Below, one piece after another: positions 1 through 10,177 of a stretch of 64,000 bases of DNA. This DNA is from DASXQK01 sp963724385 (GTDB lineage Bacteria > Pseudomonadota > Alphaproteobacteria > Dongiales > Dongiaceae). The position numbers and the translations under genes are program-made. Within the stretch, counting starts at the first letter, position 1. Every line of letters begins with the position of its first letter. The DNA lies in the NCBI GenBank assembly GCA_963724385.1, contig CAVRUJ010000001.1, positions 2,666,001 through 2,730,000 of the forward strand, given 5' to 3'. The notes under the pieces were generated by a model. That model was not told the origin of the DNA. It searched no databases and was given only the letters and a program-made list of their open reading frames with translations.

Positions 1-1
1 C

Positions 2-772
2 GACGCGGCGGCGGCCGACGCTCTCGTCGGCATGGCCAACCAGGTGGACGATGCGCTGGCCGGTGGCGCCTCCCTGGAGGATACGGCCAAGAAGCTCGGC
101 CTTACGGTTCAGGCCGTCCCCGCCGTCACCCGCGACGGGCTCGACGCCGCCGGCAAGACGCTTGCCGACCTGACCAGCGCGCCGCAACTCCTGCCGACCG
201 CCTTTGGGACCGATGCCGGACAGACCAGCGCGCAGATCGAGGATGGCGCCGGCGGCTATTTCGTGCTCCGGGTGGACCAGGTCACGCCGCCGGCGCTGCG
301 CGCCTTCGACCAGGTCAAGGACAAGGTGCTGGCCGACTGGACGGCCGATGCCGAAAGCAAGGCTGCGGCGGACCAGGCGGCCAAGATCGTCGATCGCCTG
401 AAGGCGGGCGAGGACATAAAGGTCATCGCCCAATCGCTGGGCGTCGCCGTCAAGCGCAGCTCGCCCTTCACCCGCGACAGCGGCGACGAGGCCAATGACG
501 TGACTGCGTCGCTCGCGGCCCTGCTGTTCTCGGCCAAACTGGGCGAGGCAGCGACGGCGCCGAACGATTCGACCACCAGCCCCGGCCATGTCGTGGCCAA
601 GCTGGTGGAGATCCAGCCCGCCGATCCGGCCGCCAATGCCGATGCGGTGAAGCAGGTCGGGCTCGAACTCGGCAAGACCCTGTCGGACGATCTCTTGTCG
701 GAGTTCCGCCGCGCACTCCAGAACGAGATCCCGGTGAAGACCGACCCCGCCACGGCCCAATCGCTGATTTAG
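2..772 (+). CDS. ppiD: PpiD/SurA-type peptidylprolyl isomerase, C-terminal part (5' end outside window)
   Basis: This reading frame is open from the first bases of the window, so the gene starts upstream; about 256 residues of its C-terminal part are seen. The text (for example FVLRVDQVTPPALRAFDQVK, then repeated coiled Ala/Lys/Asp-rich segments) matches the C-terminal region of periplasmic, membrane-anchored PpiD/SurA_N-type foldases, which help outer-membrane proteins fold. The parvulin core must lie mostly upstream. The gene ends 7 bp before trpE on the same strand; a ppiD-like gene directly before trpE is a common alphaproteobacterial order. The family call is from sequence pattern and neighbourhood, and catalytic residues cannot be checked in this fragment. 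Confidence 0.8.
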   Translation, partial: DAAAADALVGMANQVDDALAGGASLEDTAKKLGLTVQAVPAVTRDGLDAAGKTLADLTSAPQLLPTAFGTDAGQTSAQIEDGAGGYFVLRVDQVTPPALRAFDQVKDKVLADWTADAESKAAADQAAKIVDRLKAGEDIKVIAQSLGVAVKRSSPFTRDSGDEANDVTASLAALLFSAKLGEAATAPNDSTTSPGHVVAKLVEIQPADPAANADAVKQVGLELGKTLSDDLLSEFRRALQNEIPVKTDPATAQSLI

Positions 773-779
773 AACCTGC

Positions 780-2300
780 ATGAAAGTCGAGCCGAGCTTC
801 GAAAGCTTCGCGGCCGGCTACGAGGCCGATCGCCCTTCGGTGGTCTATACGCGGCTGGTCGCCGACCTCGAGACTCCCGTCTCGGCCATGCTGAAGCTCG
901 CCGACGGCAAGGCCCACAGCTTCCTGCTGGAATCCGTCGAAGGCGGCGCCGTGCGCGGGCGTTATTCCCTGATCGGCCTCAAGCCCGACCTGGTCTGGCG
1001 CTGCAGCGGCGACCGGCCGGAGATCAACCGGCGTTTTCGCGTCGACGAGCAGGCTTTCCAGCCCTGCCCCGGCGGCGGCCTCGCCTCGCTCCGCGCGCTG
1101 GTGGGCGAATGCCAGATCGAGCTGCCGGCCGGCCTGCCACCCATGACGGCCGGCCTGTTCGGCTACATGGGCTACGACATGGTCCGGCTGATGGAGGATC
1201 TGCCCACAGACAAGCCGCCGGGACTGGGCCTGCCGGATTCCATCTTCCTCAGACCCACCGTCATGGCGATCTTCGACAACGTCGAGGATTTGGTCACCAT
1301 CGTCACGCCGGTCTGGCCAAGCTCAGGACTTGGCGCCCAGGCGGCCTACAACCAGGCCTGCGAACGCCTCGCCGACACGGTGGCCGATTTCGGCCGCAAC
1401 CTGCCGGAGCGCCGGGAGGTCGTGGACCAGCTGGCCGAGCTGCCGGAGCCGGCTTCGAACATGCCACCGGCACAGTTCCACGCCATGGTCGAGCGGGCGA
1501 AGGACTACATCCTCGCCGGCGATATCTTCCAGGTGGTGCTGTCCCAGCGCTTCGAGCTTCCCTTCACCCTGCCGCCCTTCTCCCTCTACCGGGCGCTGCG
1601 GCGCCTCAATCCATCGCCCTTCCTCTTCTTCCTCGATCTCGGCTCCTTCGCCATCGTCGGCTCGAGCCCAGAAATCCTGGTGCGTCTGCGCGACGACAAG
1701 GTGACCATCCGCCCGATCGCCGGCACCAGGCGCCGGGGCGCCACGCCGGCCGAGGACCGCGAGCTGGCGGCGGAGCTGCTGGCCGATCCGAAGGAGCGGG
1801 CCGAGCACCTGATGCTGCTCGATCTCGGCCGCAACGACGTCGGCCGGGTCGCTGCCATCGGCAGCGTGGAAGTGACCGAGCAGTTCACCATCGAGCATTA
1901 TTCCCATGTCATGCATATCGTCTCCAACGTCGAGGGGACGATCCGGCCCGGCCTCGACGCCATCGACGCGCTGGTCGCCGGCTTCCCCGCCGGCACTGTG
2001 TCGGGCGCGCCCAAGGTGCGGGCGATGCAGATCATCGACGAGCTGGAACCCGACCGGCGCGGGGTCTATGCCGGCGCCGTCGGCTATTTCGCCGCCAGCG
2101 GGGCGATGGACACCTGCATCGCGTTGCGCACCGCCGTGGTCAAGGACGGGACGATGTACGTCCAGGCCGGCGGCGGCATCGTCGCCGACAGCCAGCCCGA
2201 AGCGGAATTCCAGGAGAGCTGCCAGAAGGCCCGCGCCCTGGTGCGCGCGGCTCAGGAGGCGGTGCGCTTTGCAGCGGATCGGGGGCGAGCGAATAGGTAA
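780..2300 (+). CDS. trpE: Anthranilate synthase component I
   Basis: TrpE converts chorismate to anthranilate using ammonia delivered by TrpG, the first committed step of tryptophan synthesis. The 506-residue length is standard. The N-terminal domain carries the tryptophan-feedback motif LLES at about residues 49-52. The chorismate-binding domain holds GDIFQVVLSQRF, the signature RPIAGTRRRG, DLGRNDVGRV, HYSHVMHIVSNVEG and GTVSGAPKVRAMQIIDELEP. It starts 7 bp after the ppiD stop, so it probably shares that transcript. No leader peptide with Trp codons or attenuator precedes it. Its glutaminase partner trpG lies 1.3 kb downstream, separated by a gene on the other strand. Confidence 0.97.
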   Translation: MKVEPSFESFAAGYEADRPSVVYTRLVADLETPVSAMLKLADGKAHSFLLESVEGGAVRGRYSLIGLKPDLVWRCSGDRPEINRRFRVDEQAFQPCPGGGLASLRALVGECQIELPAGLPPMTAGLFGYMGYDMVRLMEDLPTDKPPGLGLPDSIFLRPTVMAIFDNVEDLVTIVTPVWPSSGLGAQAAYNQACERLADTVADFGRNLPERREVVDQLAELPEPASNMPPAQFHAMVERAKDYILAGDIFQVVLSQRFELPFTLPPFSLYRALRRLNPSPFLFFLDLGSFAIVGSSPEILVRLRDDKVTIRPIAGTRRRGATPAEDRELAAELLADPKERAEHLMLLDLGRNDVGRVAAIGSVEVTEQFTIEHYSHVMHIVSNVEGTIRPGLDAIDALVAGFPAGTVSGAPKVRAMQIIDELEPDRRGVYAGAVGYFAASGAMDTCIALRTAVVKDGTMYVQAGGGIVADSQPEAEFQESCQKARALVRAAQEAVRFAADRGRANR

Positions 2301-2410
2301 CCCAGCGGTGGCGCCGCATTCGCGCTTGACCGCCGTGCGCCTTTCACCGCTTCCTTCGGCAAGGCCAGGCTAGGCCCGACCCGGCGGCCCACGCATGATG
2401 GACTTGGGAC

Positions 2411-3478
2411 TCAGCCCGCCCCTGGCGCTTCCAGACGCAGAAGCGTGCTCGCCGGCACCAGCACGAACCCCTGCGCGCGCAAGGTCGGCAGCCACGCCGA
2501 CAGCGCCTCGATGGTCGCAAGATGCGGATGGCCGATGGCAAGCGCGTAGCCGTGCTGCCTGGCATATTGCTCGGTCTCGACGAGCTTGGCCTGCACGGCC
2601 GCGACCGTCTCATCGTTGTCTATGAACACGTTGCGGTCGATATGGGGCACGCCGAATTCGCCGGCGACCTTGGCCGCGACCGTTTCCTTGGTGGTGCGTG
2701 AATCGAGAAAGGCGAGGCCGCGGGCCTTGAGGGCCTCCATCACCAGGGCCATGTCGGCTTCGGACTTGGTGAACTTGCTGCCCATGTGGTTGTTAACGCC
2801 GACATAGCCCTGAAGCCGCGACAGCGCCCAGTCGAGCCGGCGGCGGTTCTCATCGGGCGGCAGCCCGGTCTTCAGCACGTTGGGGCCGGCGTCGAGTTCG
2901 CCGTCCATGGGCTCCATGGGAACATGGAGCCAGACCTCGTGGCCCGCCGCGCGGGCCGCCTGGGCCTGAGGCTCCAATTCGGTCGCGTAGGACATGAAGG
3001 CGATGGTGAGCGGGCCCGGCAGGCCGATGACCCGGGCGGAGTCCGCCTTATCAATTCCCATGTCGTCGATGACGATGGCGATGACGGGCCGGCCGTCGGT
3101 TTCCGGCACCGCAAGCGCGAATTGCTGCCAGGCGGGCTTGGCGCCCGGCGGGGTCGCCATGGGAGATGGCGCGCTCGCCGCCGGCGCCGGAGGAAGTGCC
3201 GGCTTTGCCGCGGACATCGTGGCGGACGAGGCCGCTGCGAGTTTCGCTTCGGGCAGGACGGCGACTACGGCGCCCGCGGCAACGACGGCGTGAGGGTCGG
3301 GCGCGTGGGAAGTACTGAACACGGCACCAAGTGCGGCACCCATCGCCAGCCCGCCGACCGCAAGCCCCAGCGCGGCGCGCGGCAGCTTGCCGAGGCGGGC
3401 CAGAAGGACGGCCCAAGCATGCTTTGCTGCACGCCGGCGCGCTGTCTTTTTCCTCCTGCCGGCGAATCGCTTGGGCAT
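2411..3478 (-). CDS. Divergent polysaccharide deacetylase family protein (YibQ-like)
   Basis: This 355-residue protein has a very basic N-terminus (MPKRFAGRRKKTARRRAAK), one membrane segment at about residues 35-55, an Ala/Pro-rich linker to about 120, and then a NodB-fold domain of the divergent polysaccharide deacetylase type. Motifs seen are IVIDDMG, LHVPMEP, GVNNHMGS, FLDSRTT and IGHPH. Family members are thought to act on cell-wall or envelope glycans, and the substrate is not established. I chose the ATG at 3478 because the frame runs on upstream only as unrelated sequence overlapping trpG. The gene is convergent with trpE and divergent from trpG, and so interrupts the trpE-trpG pair. 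Confidence 0.85.
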   Translation of the reverse strand: MPKRFAGRRKKTARRRAAKHAWAVLLARLGKLPRAALGLAVGGLAMGAALGAVFSTSHAPDPHAVVAAGAVVAVLPEAKLAAASSATMSAAKPALPPAPAASAPSPMATPPGAKPAWQQFALAVPETDGRPVIAIVIDDMGIDKADSARVIGLPGPLTIAFMSYATELEPQAQAARAAGHEVWLHVPMEPMDGELDAGPNVLKTGLPPDENRRRLDWALSRLQGYVGVNNHMGSKFTKSEADMALVMEALKARGLAFLDSRTTKETVAAKVAGEFGVPHIDRNVFIDNDETVAAVQAKLVETEQYARQHGYALAIGHPHLATIEALSAWLPTLRAQGFVLVPASTLLRLEAPGAG

Positions 3479-3595
3479 GATTTGAGGATAGCACAGGTGC
3501 TGCGGGCCGCTTGCTTCCGTCCCCGGAAACGACCTGATATAAAGGCCGCCCGAGCTTGCGAAGCCTGCCGAAGACGCTCCCACAAGGCCCAGAAC

Positions 3596-4188
3596 ATGTT
3601 CGTCCTGATCGATAACTACGACAGCTTCACCTACAACCTCTACCATTTCCTGGGCGAGCTCGGCGCGCGCGTCGAGGTGCGCCGGAACGACAAGGTGAGC
3701 GTGACCGAGGTGATGGCCATGGCGCCCCAGGGCATCATCCTCTCCCCGGGTCCAGGATACCCGGAATCGGCGGGCATCTGCCTCGATCTCATCCGCAGCG
3801 CGGCGGGCAAGCTGCCCGTGTTCGGCGTCTGCCTGGGCCACCAGGCCATCGGCCAAGTCTTCGGCGGCCGGGTGGTTCGCGGACCCTTGCCCATGCATGG
3901 CAAGCTGTCCTCCATCAGCCACAAGGCCGAGGACCTGTTCGAGGGCATCCCCAGCCCCTTCGCCGCAACGCGCTACCACTCCCTCGTGGTCGAGCGGGCG
4001 AGCCTGCCGGAGAGCCTCGCGGTCACGGCCGAGACCGAAGACGGGATCATCATGGGCGTCGCCCACCGCAAGCTTCCCATCTACGGTGTCCAGTTCCACC
4101 CCGAGAGCATCGCCTCCGAGCATGGCCACCGGCTGCTCGGAAATTTCCTGCGCCGCGCCGGCCACAACCTGGCGCCCAAGGCCGCTGC

Positions 4189-4192
<4 letters not shown>
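3596..4192 (+). CDS. trpG: Anthranilate synthase component II (glutamine amidotransferase)
   Basis: TrpG is the class I glutaminase that passes ammonia to TrpE. The 198-residue protein begins MFVLIDNYDSFTYNL, as is typical, and has the oxyanion-loop motif SPGPGYPESAG, the nucleophile in GVCLGHQ (Cys79) and the catalytic pair in FHPES (His168, Glu170). All catalytic residues are present. The start ATG at 3596 is the family start, although the frame is open further upstream. The stop overlaps the GTG of trpD (GTGA), so translational coupling is likely. In many relatives trpE and trpG are adjacent; here a reversed gene separates them, so trpG needs its own promoter in 3479-3595. Confidence 0.97.
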
Positions 4193-6040
<1,848 letters not shown>

Positions 6041-6041
<1 letters not shown>

Positions 6042-6517
6042 TGGCTCGGCTCACCCATCTCGACGCGAAGGGTCGGGCATCCATGGTGGATGTTTCCGAC
6101 AAGGCCGAGACCGAGCGGGCCGCCACCGCCAAGGGCTCCGTCTTCATGCAGCCGGAGACGCTCGCCCTCGTCGCCGATGGCGCGATGAAGAAAGGCGATG
6201 TGCTGGCGGCGGCCCGCCTCGCCGGGATCATGGCCGCCAAGCGCACGGCCGAGCTCATCCCGCTTTGCCATCCCCTCGCCCTTTCCCACATCGCCGTGAG
6301 CTTGACCCTTGACCGAAAGCGCAGCGCCGTGGATATCGAGGCGACCTGCCGGCTGCGCGGCCGGACCGGCGTGGAGATGGAGGCCCTGACTGCCGTCAGC
6401 GTCGCCGCCCTCACTGTCTACGACATGTGCAAGGCGGTGGACCGGGGCATGCGGATCGCGGACATCCGCCTCACCCGCAAGACGGGCGGCAAGTCCGGCA
6501 GCTTCGAGGCCGCGTGA
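6041..6517 (+). CDS. moaC: Cyclic pyranopterin monophosphate synthase
   Basis: MoaC makes cyclic pyranopterin monophosphate from the MoaA product in molybdenum-cofactor synthesis. The 158-residue protein has the usual start (MARLTHLDAKGRASMVDV), the core LIPLCHPLALSHI, the CRLRGRTGVEMEALTAVSVAAL segment (here shown only in part: GRTGVEMEALTAVSVAAL) and the end DIRLTRKTGGKSG. These are family signatures, and the length is normal. It is translationally coupled at both ends: its ATG uses the last base of the trpC stop and its stop overlaps the moeA ATG. A trpC-moaC-moeA order is frequent in alphaproteobacteria. Confidence 0.97.
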
Positions 6518-7722
6518 TGCTCTCCGTCGCCGAGGCGAAGGCGCGGATCCTCTCGGCCTTCGCACCCCTCTCCGCCGAGCAGGTGGCGCTGCCCGCGGCA
6601 CTGGGCCGGGTGCTGGCCGAGGACCTGCGGGCCCGCCTGACCCAGCCGCCCTTCGACGTCTCGGCCATGGACGGCTATGCCGTACGCGCGGTGGACGTGG
6701 CCAAAGTGCCCGTGCACCTCAAGATCGCCGGCTACGCCCAGGCCGGCGGCGATGTCGCGGCCCGGATCGGGGCCGGCCAGGCGGCACGCATCTTCACCGG
6801 CGCTCCGCTGCCCGCGGGGGCCGATGCAATCGTCATCCAGGAGGATACCGAGGCCGCCGGCGAGGAGGTGCTGGTCAAGGAAAGCGCGAAGCCGGGCAAT
6901 TATGTGCGGCCGGCGGGTCTCGACTTCCGCGAAGGCGATCTTGGCATTTCCGCCGGCAAGCGCCTCAACCCGCGGGACATCGGCCTGGCCGCGGCCATGA
7001 ACCACGCCTGGCTCAGGGTTCGCAGGCGGCCGCGCGTCGCGGTCATGCCCACCGGCGACGAGATCGTCATGCCGGGCGATCCGCGCCGGCCGCAGCAGAT
7101 CGTCAGTTCCAACGGCCTCGCGCTCGCCGCCTTCATCGCCGGCGCCGGGGGCGAGCCCATCGACCTCGGCATCGCGCCCGACAATCGCGAGGCGCTCCAG
7201 CGGCTCGCCGCGGGTGCTGCCGGCGCCGACCTTTTGGTCACCACCGGCGGCGCCTCGGTCGGCGATCACGATCTGGTCCGCGCCGCCCTTGGTGAAAAGG
7301 GCATGGCGGTGGATTTCTGGAAGATCGCCATGCGGCCGGGCAAGCCGGTGATGTTCGGGCGCATCGGCGCCGTGCCGGTGCTGGGGCTGCCGGGAAATCC
7401 CGTATCGTCGCTGGTCTGCGCCGCGATCTTCCTCAGGCCCATCCTGCGCCTGATGCTGGGCCAGCCGCTTGCCGAAGACGAGACAGTGACGGCGATCGCC
7501 GGGCGCGACCTCGCCGAGAACGACAGCAGGCAGGACTATCTGCGCTCGCGGCTTTCCCGGGATTCCGCCGGCCGGCTCGTGGCCACGCCCTTCGACAGGC
7601 AGGACAGTTCAATGCTGTTCCTGCTGCAGCAGGCCGACTGCCTGCTCATCAGGCCACCGCGCGCGCCGGCGCTCGCTGCCGGCAGGCAGGTTCCGATCCT
7701 CGTCCTCGAAGACGCGGTCTAG
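6517..7722 (+). CDS. moeA: Molybdopterin molybdenumtransferase
   Basis: MoeA inserts molybdate into adenylylated molybdopterin. The 401-residue protein shows QPPFDVSAMDGYAVRA, RIFTGAPLPAGADAIVIQED, VMPTGDEIV (MoCF signature), TTGGASVGDHDLVR and MRPGKPVMFG...GLPGNPVS, covering the four MoeA domains in order. I chose the ATG at 6517, which overlaps the moaC stop by one base; the frame is open further upstream inside moaC but with no family sequence. In many alphaproteobacteria lexA follows moeA; here a reversed CBS-domain gene follows instead. Confidence 0.97.
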   Translation: MLSVAEAKARILSAFAPLSAEQVALPAALGRVLAEDLRARLTQPPFDVSAMDGYAVRAVDVAKVPVHLKIAGYAQAGGDVAARIGAGQAARIFTGAPLPAGADAIVIQEDTEAAGEEVLVKESAKPGNYVRPAGLDFREGDLGISAGKRLNPRDIGLAAAMNHAWLRVRRRPRVAVMPTGDEIVMPGDPRRPQQIVSSNGLALAAFIAGAGGEPIDLGIAPDNREALQRLAAGAAGADLLVTTGGASVGDHDLVRAALGEKGMAVDFWKIAMRPGKPVMFGRIGAVPVLGLPGNPVSSLVCAAIFLRPILRLMLGQPLAEDETVTAIAGRDLAENDSRQDYLRSRLSRDSAGRLVATPFDRQDSSMLFLLQQADCLLIRPPRAPALAAGRQVPILVLEDAV

Positions 7723-7732
7723 TTCGGAACCT

Positions 7733-8167
7733 TCAGCGCCCCGCCATTACGTAGTCACGCAACAGCCCCACTTCGGCCGAGGCTTCGTCGAGCTTGCACT
7801 TGACCACGTCGCCGATGCTGACGATGCCGACCAGCCGCCCCTGCTCCACCACGGGCAGATGACGCACACGGCTCCTGGTCATGATCGTCATCAATTCATC
7901 GACGCTGTTCCCCGGCTCGCAGGTGAGCAAGTTGCGGGTCATCACCTCGCTCGCCGGCTTGTCCAGCGCCCTTGCGCCGGAGGCCGCGACGGCATTCACG
8001 ATATCGCGCTCGGACAGGATGCCGAGCAGTGCACCTCCCGGCTCGGAAATGATCACGGCGCCGATACGGTGTTTGGCGATGAGATTCGAGATGGCCAGAA
8101 GGTTCTCGGTTGGCTCCGCGGTGATCACCGCGCTGCCCTTGCCCTTCAGGATGGCACTTACGATCAC
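7733..8167 (-). CDS. CBS-domain pair protein
   Basis: A 144-residue protein made almost wholly of two CBS domains (about residues 10-62 and 76-130), with EPGGALLGILSERDIVNAVA closing the first and VRHLPVVEQGRLVGIVSIGD closing the second. CBS pairs bind adenosine nucleotides and act as energy or redox sensors; the regulated partner here is unknown. The start is a GTG at 8167, chosen because a strong ribosome-binding site (GAGGAGGTG) lies just upstream and because the preceding in-frame text does not look like CBS sequence. The gene is convergent with moeA (10 bp apart) and divergent from the HD-fold gene. Confidence 0.85.
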   Translation of the reverse strand: MIVSAILKGKGSAVITAEPTENLLAISNLIAKHRIGAVIISEPGGALLGILSERDIVNAVAASGARALDKPASEVMTRNLLTCEPGNSVDELMTIMTRSRVRHLPVVEQGRLVGIVSIGDVVKCKLDEASAEVGLLRDYVMAGR

Positions 8168-8332
8168 GCAACACCTCCTCTCCGCCGCAATTGCCTGGGA
8201 CGGAGTCGCAAGGTTGTCCCCCTCGGGCTGCGGCGACTGCCTAGACTTTTGATGTAAGGTGGTAGCGGCTGGATTCAATGCGCCCGCGCCGATAAACTCC
8301 GCCCGCTGGTGGCATTATTTGGGAATCGGACC

Positions 8333-8902
8333 ATGGAACAGGCAGTCGCATTCACCCGCATGGAAGACGGCACTTTCGATGAGTACCAGTTGCTCGCCCG
8401 CAAATACGTGCCTCTGGTCGAGCGGGTCGCGGACGAGGCCATTGCTGCGCTGCAGCGTTTGGCCGGGGACAAGATGGGCTATCAGGTCGACCGTTACGAA
8501 CACTCGCTGCAGACCGCAACCCGCGCCTTTCGCGACGGGGTGGATGAGGAAACCGTGGTCTGCGCCCTCCTTCACGATATCGGCGACACGCTTGCGCCCG
8601 AGAACCACTCCCAGCTCGCCGCCGCCGTGCTGAGGCCCTATATCTCGGCCGACAATCACTGGCTGATCGCCCAACATGGCGTCTTCCAGGGCTACTACTA
8701 CTTCCACCACGTCGGGCTTGACCGCAACGAACGGGACAAGTTCCGGGGCCACCCCATGTTCGAGCGCACCGCCGCCTTCTGCCAGAACTGGGACCAGCCC
8801 TCCTTCGACCCCGATTACGACACCATGCCGTTCGCGGCCTTCGAGCCGATGGTCCGCCGGCTTTTCGCCCGCAAAGCCTTCAACTACGGGCACGAAGGCT
8901 GA
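8333..8902 (+). CDS. HD-domain protein, PhnZ/TmpB-like diiron oxygenase candidate
   Basis: A 189-residue HD-fold protein. From the ATG at 8333 the putative metal ligands are His57 (in RYEHSLQ), His81-Asp82 (LLHDIGD), His92, His115 (LIAQHGVF) and Asp154 (NWDQP). This is the pattern of the mixed-valent diiron HD oxygenases PhnZ and TmpB and of myo-inositol oxygenase, rather than of simple phosphohydrolases. PhnZ and TmpB cleave C-P bonds of hydroxy-aminophosphonates to give glycine or glycine betaine. The ligands are seen; oxygenase activity is inference. The methylamine-catabolism neighbourhood would fit a betaine-yielding enzyme. An in-frame GTG at 8309 would add 8 residues. Confidence 0.7.
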   Translation: MEQAVAFTRMEDGTFDEYQLLARKYVPLVERVADEAIAALQRLAGDKMGYQVDRYEHSLQTATRAFRDGVDEETVVCALLHDIGDTLAPENHSQLAAAVLRPYISADNHWLIAQHGVFQGYYYFHHVGLDRNERDKFRGHPMFERTAAFCQNWDQPSFDPDYDTMPFAAFEPMVRRLFARKAFNYGHEG

Positions 8903-8914
8903 GCCGCGACGGGG

Positions 8915-10177
8915 TCAGATGATGCGCCGCACCGCCTGGGACCGGCGGGCGGCGATCACCAGCGCAAAACTCACCGGCAGGGCGATCAGCCCGACCGTCA
9001 GGTATTTGGCGGCCGCCGGGATATCGAGACCGGCGAAGGCGTATTGCAGCGCCACGACCAGCGGCAGGTGGAACAGATAGACGCCGTAGCTGGCGCCCGA
9101 GAGCCGGTCCAGGAAGGGCGTGCGGAGGTCGAAATGCTCGCGGAACAGCACCGGCAGGCCAAAGCAGAAACCAAAGCAGGTCAGCGTCTCCCAGCAGGGG
9201 AAGAGGATCGCGAGCTTGCCCGTGCCGCCGGTGCTGAAGAAGGAATGGCCCGAGAGATGCGCGGCAATGAACAGCATCGCGCCAGCAAGGCCGAGGCCTA
9301 GCCAGCGATAGCCTTGCCGAGCGGGAAGATTGGCGAGCCACCCGTTCCTGAAGGCGAGCACGCCCAGGGTGAAGCAGGCGAAGTCCCGCGGCAAGTCGCC
9401 GGGCGAAAGCTGGAGCACGCCCAAGAAGGCGCCCCAGCGGTAGATCGGGTAATCGAGCCGTGCCCACCAGGAAGCTGCGGCGACCAGGATCATCACCGGC
9501 AGCAATAGGACAAGGCGCGGCTGATGCTGGCGACCGATCCACGAGGGTGGCAGGTAGTGCCTGATCCGACGCCAGCCCGCATAGAGCACGGCATAGACTA
9601 ACAGCATCTCGGTGAACCAGAGATGGCCGATCTGGCGATCGGGCCATGCCGGCCCGCTCCAATGGCGCGGGGTATAGGCGTTGAAGCCCCAGTAGATGTG
9701 GTAGAGGTAAGGAAAGAAACCGATCGACCCATAGCCGCGGAAGTTGAGGTAGTAGGCGTACATCAGCGGGGGAAACACGAACAGAAGGAATCCCGCGATC
9801 GGCAGGCCCAGGCGCCAGAACCGGTCCTTCAGGTAGGCCCGTGGACCCTTGCGGTCGAAGACGTAGGGCATGAAGTAGCCGGCGATCAGGAAGAACAGGC
9901 TCATCCGGAAGCTGCGGTTGACGATGAAGAAGGCGTCCAGCAGCGGCTCCTGCCGGGCATCGGTGAAGTACCACCAATTGCCCGGCGCGTAGGCGAAGCC
10001 CGCGTGCTGAAGCACGATCAGCACGGTCAGCGCGACGCGCAGATTGTCCATGAAATGCAGACGCCGGCCAGGCGCGGTCGGCGCATGCGGCTGGGCTTGC
10101 CTCGGAATGGCGTCCGTCCGCACGCGCCCCAGAACCGGCGCCACTGCCGCCTCAGGCCCCGCGGTGCCGTCCGCCAT
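8915..10177 (-). CDS. Acyltransferase family 3 membrane protein (OpgC/NodX type)
   Basis: A 420-residue integral membrane protein with about ten hydrophobic helices. After an N-terminal tail it begins LRVALTVLIVLQHAG, the catalytic-His region of acyltransferase family 3, and contains FFLIAGYFMPYVF and LSGASYGVYLFHLPLVV near the end. Such enzymes O-acylate exported glycans, glucans or lipids; the acceptor cannot be told. The ATG at 10177 overlaps the end of the upstream regulator gene by 26 bp. An in-frame Met at about residue 43 (MDNLRVAL) is an alternative start that removes the overlap. It lies downstream of the GlxA-type regulator on the same strand, perhaps only by read-through. Confidence 0.8.
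   Translation of the reverse strand: MADGTAGPEAAVAPVLGRVRTDAIPRQAQPHAPTAPGRRLHFMDNLRVALTVLIVLQHAGFAYAPGNWWYFTDARQEPLLDAFFIVNRSFRMSLFFLIAGYFMPYVFDRKGPRAYLKDRFWRLGLPIAGFLLFVFPPLMYAYYLNFRGYGSIGFFPYLYHIYWGFNAYTPRHWSGPAWPDRQIGHLWFTEMLLVYAVLYAGWRRIRHYLPPSWIGRQHQPRLVLLLPVMILVAAASWWARLDYPIYRWGAFLGVLQLSPGDLPRDFACFTLGVLAFRNGWLANLPARQGYRWLGLGLAGAMLFIAAHLSGHSFFSTGGTGKLAILFPCWETLTCFGFCFGLPVLFREHFDLRTPFLDRLSGASYGVYLFHLPLVVALQYAFAGLDIPAAAKYLTVGLIALPVSFALVIAARRSQAVRRII

Noticed and set aside
773..779. trp attenuator before trpE
   Set aside because: Only 7 bp separate ppiD from trpE; there is no room for a leader peptide.
2411..4165. A 584-residue minus-strand frame extending the deacetylase into trpG
   Set aside because: Only the last 355 residues look like a protein family; the extension overlaps trpG and is composition-driven.
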